Below, piece after piece: positions 59,147-64,000 of a stretch of 64,000 nucleotides of DNA. A program made the translations under genes and the position numbers. This DNA is from Falsirhodobacter sp051195255 (GTDB taxonomy: Bacteria > Pseudomonadota > Alphaproteobacteria > Rhodobacterales > Rhodobacteraceae): contig NZ_JBNJLK010000009.1 of NCBI RefSeq assembly GCF_051195255.1, forward strand, positions 1-64,000. The letters run 5' to 3'. Within the stretch, counting starts at the first letter, position 1. Every line of letters begins with the position of its first letter. Under the pieces are notes generated by a model that searched no databases, was not told where the DNA came from, and was given only the letters and a program-made list of their open reading frames with translations.

Positions 59147-59168
59147 GTTTGGTTTTCATTTGGGTTCA
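59147..59168. promoter_or_regulatory. PhoP-box-like 11-bp direct repeat in the divergent PepSY gap
   Basis: GTTTGGTTTTC (59147-59157) then ATTTGGGTTCA (59158-59168): two imperfect half-sites in direct orientation, 11-bp period, like the GTTTA-N5-6-GTTTA box of PhoP-type regulators. It lies between the two divergent PepSY genes, the second of which leads the two-component operon. Confidence 0.5.
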
Positions 59169-59187
59169 ACCCCCTATGCTGCGGGGC

Positions 59188-59496
59188 ATGAACATTCGCA
59201 TGATCCTGCCCGCCCTGCTTCTGGCCCTGTCCGCCCTTGCGGTGCGGGCCGACGATCCCGATCCCGCAAGGCTGGACGCCCTGATCCCCATCGGGCAGGC
59301 GGTGGACCTCGTCGCCGCCCGCTACCAGGGTCGCATGATCGCGGCCGAAATCGTGGAGGAGGAGGACCGCCCCTTCTACGAATTCCGCTGGCTGACCCCG
59401 CAGGGCAACGTGCTGCGCGTCCGGCTGGACGGGGAAACGGGCGGCTTCGTGCTGGTGGACGGCGTCGGCCAGACCGAGGCGAGGGTCCTGCCGTGA
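59188..59496 (+). CDS. Small PepSY-domain protein leading the two-component operon
   Basis: 102 aa with a signal peptide ('MNIRMILPALLLALSALAVRA'). The single PepSY motif 'IPIGQAVDLVAARYQGRMIAAEIVEEEDRPFYEFRWLTPQGNVLRVRLDGETG' is clear. Its stop overlaps the GTG start of the response regulator (GTGA). In many proteobacteria such a small periplasmic protein precedes a PhoPQ/QseBC-like pair and may tune the kinase. Confidence 0.85.
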   Translation: MNIRMILPALLLALSALAVRADDPDPARLDALIPIGQAVDLVAARYQGRMIAAEIVEEEDRPFYEFRWLTPQGNVLRVRLDGETGGFVLVDGVGQTEARVLP

Positions 59497-60161
59497 AGTG
59501 CCTGATCGTGGAAGACGACGCCACCCTGCGCGGCCAGATCGTGCAGGCCTTCACGGATGCAGGGTTCGTGGCCGACAGCGCCGCCGACGGGCGCGAGGGA
59601 GAGTATTTGGGGGCGACGGAAACCTATGATGTCGCGATCCTCGATCTCGGCCTGCCGCGCATGGACGGGATCGAGGTTCTGACCCGCTGGCGCGCGCAGG
59701 GCCTGACGCTGCCCGTGCTGATCCTGACCGCGCGGGGCGAATGGGCCGACAAGGTGCGCGGCTTCCGCGCGGGGGCCGACGACTACGTCCTGAAGCCCTT
59801 CCGGATGGAGGAGGTGGTGATGCGCGCCCAGACCCTGCTGCGCCGCGCCGCCGGTCACGCCAGCAACATCGTGGCGGCGGGCGCGCTGAAGCTGGACAAC
59901 CACACCGGCCTCATCACGCTGGAGGAGATGCCCCTGCGCCTGACCCCGTTCGAGACGCGGCTTCTGCGTTATCTGATCCTGCACGGGGGGCGCGTCGTCA
60001 GCCGCACGGAACTTTCCGAACACATGTACGACGCCGCCGCCGACCGCGATTTCAAGTCGCTGGAGGTGGTCATCGGCCGCCTGCGCCGCAAGATCGGGGC
60101 GGGGCGGCTGGAAACCCTGCGCGGCGAAGGCTACCGCCTTTTGTCCACGGAACCGGCATGA
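59493..60161 (+). CDS. OmpR-family response regulator (PhoP-like)
   Basis: 222 aa from a GTG start. Receiver: acidic pair in 'LIVEDDATL', Asp51 ('VAILDLGLPRMDGIEVL'), 'LTARGEWADKVRGFRAGADDYVLKPF'. The winged helix follows ('LTPFETRLLRYLILHGGRVVSRTELSEHMYD', 'KSLEVVIGRLRRKIG'). It overlaps the PepSY gene before it and the kinase gene after it. Confidence 0.9.
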   Translation: MKCLIVEDDATLRGQIVQAFTDAGFVADSAADGREGEYLGATETYDVAILDLGLPRMDGIEVLTRWRAQGLTLPVLILTARGEWADKVRGFRAGADDYVLKPFRMEEVVMRAQTLLRRAAGHASNIVAAGALKLDNHTGLITLEEMPLRLTPFETRLLRYLILHGGRVVSRTELSEHMYDAAADRDFKSLEVVIGRLRRKIGAGRLETLRGEGYRLLSTEPA

Positions 60162-61417
60162 GCTCGCTGCGCGGGCGCCTTCTGGCGTTTTCGGCCCTGT
60201 GGACGGCGGTGGCGCTGGCACTGGCCTGGCTTTTCATCTCGGCCCTGTTGCAGGATTTCATGGAAGGGCGGTTCAGCGCGGAACTGCATTCGGTGTCCGA
60301 TGCGGTGATGGCCCGGGCCGAATGGCGCGGCGCCCTGTCGGTCACGCCCCCCGGCGACACCCGGTTCGAGGAGCCGTTGTCCGGCTGGTACTGGCAGGTC
60401 AGCGACGGGCGGCAGGTGCTGGCGAAGTCCGGCTCGCTCTGGACCTCGGATCTTGGGCCGGACGGGCGGCTGTTCGGGCCGGACGGGGCGGCGCTGTTCC
60501 GCCAGCAGCGCGCCTTCACCGCCCCCGGCGCCGGCACGCCCCTGACCGTGACCGTGGCCCTGCCCCAATCCGTGATGACGGCCGAGGAACGGCGTATCCT
60601 GCACCCCCTCGCCGCCGCGCTGGCGATCCTTGGCGCGGTTCTGGTCGCGGCCTCCATCCTCAGCGTCACGATCGGACTGCGCGCGCTGGACCGGATGCGC
60701 CACGGGCTGGACGCGGTGCGGGCGGGCCGCGCCGAACAGCTTGCCCTGCCCCGCACCCGCGAACTTCGCCCGCTGGTGGAGGATCTGAACCACCTGATCG
60801 CCGAGAACCATTCGATCATCCTTCGGGCGCGGACGCATGTCGGCAACCTCGCCCATGCGCTGAAGACCCCGCTGGCCGCCCTCGCCAATGCGGGGGCGGA
60901 GCCGGAGCTGGTCGCCCGCATGGACCGCATCCTGCGCTGGCACCTGAAGCGCGCGCGCACCGCCGCGCAAAAGCGCAGCCTTGGCCAGGTCACGCCGGTG
61001 CGCCCGGTGCTGGACGATCTTCTGGCCGTGCTGTGCCGCGACATCGGCGACCGCGGCCTGACCCTGACCACCACCTTTCCCGACCTTTCCTTTGCCGGAG
61101 AGCGGGAGGATCTGGAGGAGATGCTGGGCAACATCCTGGAAAACGCGGTGAAATGGGCGGCGGGATCGATCCGCGTGTCGGGCCAGCGTCAGGGCGACGG
61201 TTTCGCGCTGACGGTGCAGGATGACGGGCCGGGCATCGCGCAGGATCATCTGGACACGGTCCTTGCCCGCGGGGCGCGGCTGGACGAAGGCGTGAACGGC
61301 AGCGGCCTTGGCCTGTCGATCGTGTCCGACCTCGTGCACCTTTACGACGGGCGGCTGATCCTGTCCAACGCGCCAAAGGGCGGGCTGAAGGCCACGCTGC
61401 TTTTGCCGCTGGCCTAG
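60158..61417 (+). CDS. Sensor histidine kinase (PhoQ-like)
   Basis: 419 aa: transmembrane segment 1 (~10-32), periplasmic region (~33-150) and transmembrane segment 2 (~150-173). HisKA has His233 ('NLAHALKTPLAALANAG') and the ATPase domain has 'LGNILENAVKWA', 'DDGPGIAQ' and 'GSGLGLSIV'. The 'HALKTPL' box and layout are of the PhoQ/QseC group, often acid, cation or peptide sensors. Its stop overlaps that of the convergent TetR gene. Confidence 0.88.
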   Translation: MSSLRGRLLAFSALWTAVALALAWLFISALLQDFMEGRFSAELHSVSDAVMARAEWRGALSVTPPGDTRFEEPLSGWYWQVSDGRQVLAKSGSLWTSDLGPDGRLFGPDGAALFRQQRAFTAPGAGTPLTVTVALPQSVMTAEERRILHPLAAALAILGAVLVAASILSVTIGLRALDRMRHGLDAVRAGRAEQLALPRTRELRPLVEDLNHLIAENHSIILRARTHVGNLAHALKTPLAALANAGAEPELVARMDRILRWHLKRARTAAQKRSLGQVTPVRPVLDDLLAVLCRDIGDRGLTLTTTFPDLSFAGEREDLEEMLGNILENAVKWAAGSIRVSGQRQGDGFALTVQDDGPGIAQDHLDTVLARGARLDEGVNGSGLGLSIVSDLVHLYDGRLILSNAPKGGLKATLLLPLA

Positions 61418-61953
61418 CGCGGCCGCAGACCGTCCAAGAACACGTCCAGCAGCAGCCCCGCCCGCGACGCATCCGCCCCCGGCCCATAGCTGAGGCCCAG
61501 CAGCACGCGCATCAGGTCATCGGCCGACACGTCGTCCCGCACCTGCCCCGCCGCCACCGCCCGGTCGCGCAAGCCCGCCACCGCCGTCATCATCCGTGCC
61601 GACTGCTCGGTGAAGAAGGGCGCGTCCTTGTCCAGCACGGGCGCCAGCGCGGTGACCATGCCCTTCTTGGTGGCCATCATCTCCAGCGCCGCGCGCATCC
61701 ACGCGGCCAGGTCATCCTTTCGCGCCAGCGTTTCCAGCGCCTCCACCTCGCGGGCATAGACGGCCTGGAACAGCGCCTCGCGCGTGGGGAAGTGGCGATA
61801 GAGCGTGCCGATCCCCACCTCCGCCCGCCGCGCCACGGCCTCGAGGCTGGCACCGTCGGCGCGGAACACCTCCCGCGCGGCGGCCAGAAGGCGGTCGCGG
61901 TTGCGGACCTGATCGGCGCGCGGTTTCCTTGCCTTTGGCGTCTCGTCGCCCAT
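61414..61953 (-). CDS. TetR-family regulator
   Basis: 179 aa. N-terminal HTH 'DRLLAAAREVFRADGASLEAVARRAEVGIGTLYRHFPTREALFQAVYAREVEAL', then an all-helical ligand domain of the SbtR-like type ('TEQSARMMTAVAGLRDRAVAAGQVRDDVSADDLMRVLLGL'). It is divergent from the molybdenum hydroxylase operon; a 17-bp palindrome in that operon's promoter is the probable target. Confidence 0.88.
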   Translation of the reverse strand: MGDETPKARKPRADQVRNRDRLLAAAREVFRADGASLEAVARRAEVGIGTLYRHFPTREALFQAVYAREVEALETLARKDDLAAWMRAALEMMATKKGMVTALAPVLDKDAPFFTEQSARMMTAVAGLRDRAVAAGQVRDDVSADDLMRVLLGLSYGPGADASRAGLLLDVFLDGLRPR

Positions 61954-61977
61954 GTCCCGGGTTGCGCCCCTTCACGC

Positions 61978-62006
61978 TTGCAAAACGGAGGCACCCTCCG
62001 TATAGA
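61978..62006 (+). promoter_or_regulatory. Promoter with embedded TetR operator for the molybdenum hydroxylase operon
   Basis: -35 TTGCAA (61978-61983), 17-bp spacer, -10 TATAGA (62001-62006). The spacer and first base of the -10 hold a perfect palindrome ACGGAGG-CAC-CCTCCGT (61985-62001). Binding there would block RNA polymerase; the divergent tetR start is about 30 bp away, so autoregulation is likely. Confidence 0.65.
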
Positions 62007-62065
62007 TTCGTCCACGGCCGGCGTTTGGCCGGATTCCCCACCAGCTTACTGCCAAAGAGGGAAAG

Positions 62066-62554
62066 ATGACACAGACCCTGAACCTGACCATCAACGGAAC
62101 CGCGCAGGCGATCGCCCTCGACGATCCCCGCGCGACGCTTCTGGACGTCCTGCGCGAACGCCTTGGCCTGACCGGCACCAAGAAGGGCTGCGACCGTGGC
62201 CAGTGCGGCGCCTGCACCGTGCTAATCGACGGGCGGCGCATGAATTCCTGCCTTGCGCTGGCGCTGTCCCATGACGGGGCCGACATCACCACGATCGAGG
62301 GGCTGGCCGAAGGCGATCGCCTGCACCCCGTGCAGGACGCCTTCCTGCGCCATGATGGCTTCCAGTGCGGCTATTGCACCCCCGGCCAGATCATGTCCGC
62401 CGTGGCCCTGATCGCCGAGGCCGAGGCCGGCCTTGATCCCGAGCGCGTGCGCGAGGGGATGAGCGGCAACCTGTGCCGCTGCGCCGCCTATGCCGGCATC
62501 ACCGAGGCGGTGCTGGACGCGACCCGGACGATGACGCGGGAGGACGCGGCATGA
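62066..62554 (+). CDS. Molybdenum hydroxylase, 2Fe-2S subunit (PaoA/YagT-like)
   Basis: 162 aa. Ferredoxin cluster Cys in 'GTKKGCDRGQCGACTVLIDGRRMNSC' and the second cluster in 'FQCGYCTPGQIMSA ... GNLCRCAAYAGI'. It carries electrons from the molybdopterin subunit to FAD. No Tat signal peptide, unlike E. coli PaoA, so this complex is likely cytoplasmic. First gene of a three-subunit operon. Confidence 0.92.
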   Translation: MTQTLNLTINGTAQAIALDDPRATLLDVLRERLGLTGTKKGCDRGQCGACTVLIDGRRMNSCLALALSHDGADITTIEGLAEGDRLHPVQDAFLRHDGFQCGYCTPGQIMSAVALIAEAEAGLDPERVREGMSGNLCRCAAYAGITEAVLDATRTMTREDAA

Positions 62555-63576
62555 ACCTGTTCGACTACACCCGCGCCGACACGCTGGGCGCTGCCGTAGG
62601 GGCCGAAGGGGCTCTTCTGGCGGGCGGCACGAACCTTCTGGACCTGATGAAGATCGGCGTCGCCACCCCCTCGCGGCTGGTGGACGTGACGCGCCTGCCC
62701 CTGACCCGGATCGAGGAGCATGAGGGCGGCGGCCTGCGCATCGGCGCGATGGTCCGCAACGCCGACCTCGCCCGTCATCCGCAGGTGCTGGCCCGCTTTC
62801 CGGCGGTGGCCGAGGCGCTTTTGTCCGGTGCGTCGGCCCAGTTGCGCAACGCGGCCAGCACGGGCGGCAACGTCATGCAATCCACGCGCTGCCCGTATTT
62901 CATGGACCCGCTGTCGCCCTGCAACCGGCGCGAACCGGGCACGGGCTGTTCGGCCATCGGCGGCGAAACCCGCAACCACGCCATCCTCGGCTGGACCACG
63001 GGCTGCATCGCCACCCATCCGTCGGACCTCTGCGTGGCCCTCGCCGCCTTCGATGCGGTTGTGGAGATCGCGGGCCCGTCCGGCACGCGGGAGGTGCCCA
63101 TGGCCACCTTCCACCCCCTGCCCGACGCGAACGGCGTCGCCCCCGCGCTGGCGGCGGGCGAGATTATCACCCATATCCGCCTGCCCGACCCCGGCGGCAT
63201 GGCCCGCCATGCCCGCTATGTGAAGCTGCGCGAGCGCACCTCCTTCGCCTTTGCCATCGTATCCGCCGCGGCGGGGGTGGAGGTGGCGCAGGGCCGGATC
63301 GTGAACGCCCGCCTTGCCCTTGGCGGCGTCGCCGCCCGCCCCTGGCGCTGCCTTGATGCGGAGGCCGCCCTTCTGGGCCAGCCCCCGACCGAAGACGCCT
63401 TTGCCCGCGCCGCCGAACAGGCGCTGGAAGCCGCCGCGCCGTCGGGCGACAACGCGGCCAAGATCGTGCTGGCACGCCGCATCGCCGTGCGCGCCCTGTC
63501 GCTTGCCGCCGCGGGAACGCCCGACCGGATGCCCGCCCTCCCCGCCTCTGTCTTTGAAGGAGATGTCCATGGCTGA
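62551..63576 (+). CDS. Molybdenum hydroxylase, FAD subunit (PaoB/YagS-like)
   Basis: 341 aa. FAD-binding 'EGALLAGGTNLLDLMKIGV' and 'LRIGAMVRNADLARHP', 'QLRNAASTGGNVMQSTRCPYFMD'. The insert 'PCNRREPGTGCSAIGGETRNHAILGWTTGCIATHPSDL' with several Cys matches the PaoB group that binds an extra 4Fe-4S cluster. ATGA overlap with the upstream gene; the stop overlaps the next gene. Confidence 0.92.
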   Translation: MNLFDYTRADTLGAAVGAEGALLAGGTNLLDLMKIGVATPSRLVDVTRLPLTRIEEHEGGGLRIGAMVRNADLARHPQVLARFPAVAEALLSGASAQLRNAASTGGNVMQSTRCPYFMDPLSPCNRREPGTGCSAIGGETRNHAILGWTTGCIATHPSDLCVALAAFDAVVEIAGPSGTREVPMATFHPLPDANGVAPALAAGEIITHIRLPDPGGMARHARYVKLRERTSFAFAIVSAAAGVEVAQGRIVNARLALGGVAARPWRCLDAEAALLGQPPTEDAFARAAEQALEAAAPSGDNAAKIVLARRIAVRALSLAAAGTPDRMPALPASVFEGDVHG

Positions 63577-64000
63577 CGTGATGAACATCCAGCGCCACGT
63601 GCGCCTTGGGTCCAATGCCGGGCAGTCCATGACGCGGCGCGACGGGCTGTTGAAGGTCACGGGGCAGGCGCCCTATGCGGCCGACAACCGCCCCGCCGGG
63701 ATGCTGCACGCCGTAACTGCCACCGCCGGCATCGCGCGCGGACGGGTCGCGCATCTGGATACGGGGGCGGCCATGGCCCATCCGGGCGTGGTCAAGGTCT
63801 ACACCCCCGCCAACCGGCCGCCCTTGGCCGTGCATCCCGACACGAAGATCCACGGTTTCGCCTGGCGGACCGAGGCGTTGCAGGACGACACCGTCCGCTA
63901 TGCCGGCCAGCCCATCGCGGTCGTCGTCGCCGAAACGCTGGAAGCCGCCACCGAAGGCGCCCGTCTTCTGAACCCCCGATACGAGGCCGAGGCCCCGCGC
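63569..64000 (+). CDS. Molybdenum hydroxylase, molybdopterin subunit (PaoC/YagR-like), partial
   Basis: 144 codons are present and the gene runs off the window end. 'RRDGLLKVTGQAPYAADNRPAGMLHAVTATAGIARGRVAHLD' and 'DDTVRYAGQPIAVVVAETLEAATEGARLL' match the first domain of xanthine dehydrogenase-family large subunits. With the preceding subunits this should form an aldehyde (PaoABC-type) or related oxidoreductase; the active-site region lies outside the window. Confidence 0.9.
   Translation, partial: MADVMNIQRHVRLGSNAGQSMTRRDGLLKVTGQAPYAADNRPAGMLHAVTATAGIARGRVAHLDTGAAMAHPGVVKVYTPANRPPLAVHPDTKIHGFAWRTEALQDDTVRYAGQPIAVVVAETLEAATEGARLLNPRYEAEAPR

Overview
The window looks like a stretch of an alphaproteobacterial, probably Rhodobacterales (Paracoccus/Rhodobacter-like), genome. 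The GC content is high, operons are tightly packed with ATGA/GTGA overlaps, the pca genes have the rhizobial/roseobacter order (pcaDCHGB with divergent pcaQ), and a RepC-type replication gene and a VirB cluster are present. I cannot place the genus. The RepC gene means the window may lie on a plasmid or chromid, or may contain an integrated plasmid remnant. I saw no rRNA, CRISPR array or transposase, and noticed no tRNA.

Layout. (1) 1-10.6 kb: the tail of a broken class V aminotransferase; a GlxA-type regulator divergent from a cysteine hydrolase; an L,D-transpeptidase; a second GlxA-type regulator divergent from a luciferase-like monooxygenase; then a four-gene envelope thiol operon (dsbD, membrane TlpA-like, L,D-transpeptidase lipoprotein, dsbA-like) divergent from an OmpR-type two-component pair. 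This resembles the Pseudomonas DsbRS/dsbDEG copper-responsive arrangement. (2) 10.6-17.3 kb: plasmid-type DNA with a solo repC, a probable counter-transcribed RNA, an AT-rich inverted-repeat region and a virB1-B2-B3-B4-B7-like-B5 cluster that stops abruptly inside virB5. (3) 17.5-20.4 kb: rutABCD for uracil ring opening, without rutEFG. (4) 20.4-30.8 kb: the full protocatechuate/4-hydroxybenzoate route to acetyl-CoA plus succinyl-CoA (pobA, pcaHGBCD, pcaIJF) with three regulators (pobR, pcaQ, pcaR) and two good operator candidates.

(5) 30.9-35.4 kb: a GH16 glycanase with RTX repeats next to its own type I secretion ABC/MFP pair. (6) 35.6-42.4 kb: an Nramp-like transporter lacking the usual metal ligands, gamma-glutamyltransferase, glycerate kinase, a small secreted charged protein, and a cytosolic trypsin-NUC1 nuclease fusion. 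(7) 42.4-51.4 kb: a catabolic locus with a SelA-like PLP enzyme, an IclR regulator, a RidA protein, a dipeptide-type ABC transporter and an amidohydrolase. (8) 51.6-57.7 kb: periplasmic alpha-carbonic anhydrase, a MarR-controlled EmrAB-type efflux pair, a CPA1 antiporter and a small membrane protein. (9) 57.7-64 kb: a DUF1275 protein, two divergent PepSY proteins with a PhoPQ-like two-component pair, and a TetR regulator divergent from a three-subunit molybdenum hydroxylase operon that runs off the window end.

Nearly every transcription unit is paired with an adjacent divergent regulator, and several intergenic gaps hold visible palindromes or 11-bp direct repeats. These are the most directly testable regulatory predictions. 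The strongest candidates for unusual biology are the protease-nuclease fusion, the thiol/L,D-transpeptidase regulon joined by a shared 11-bp motif, and the abrupt plasmid/catabolic junction inside virB5.
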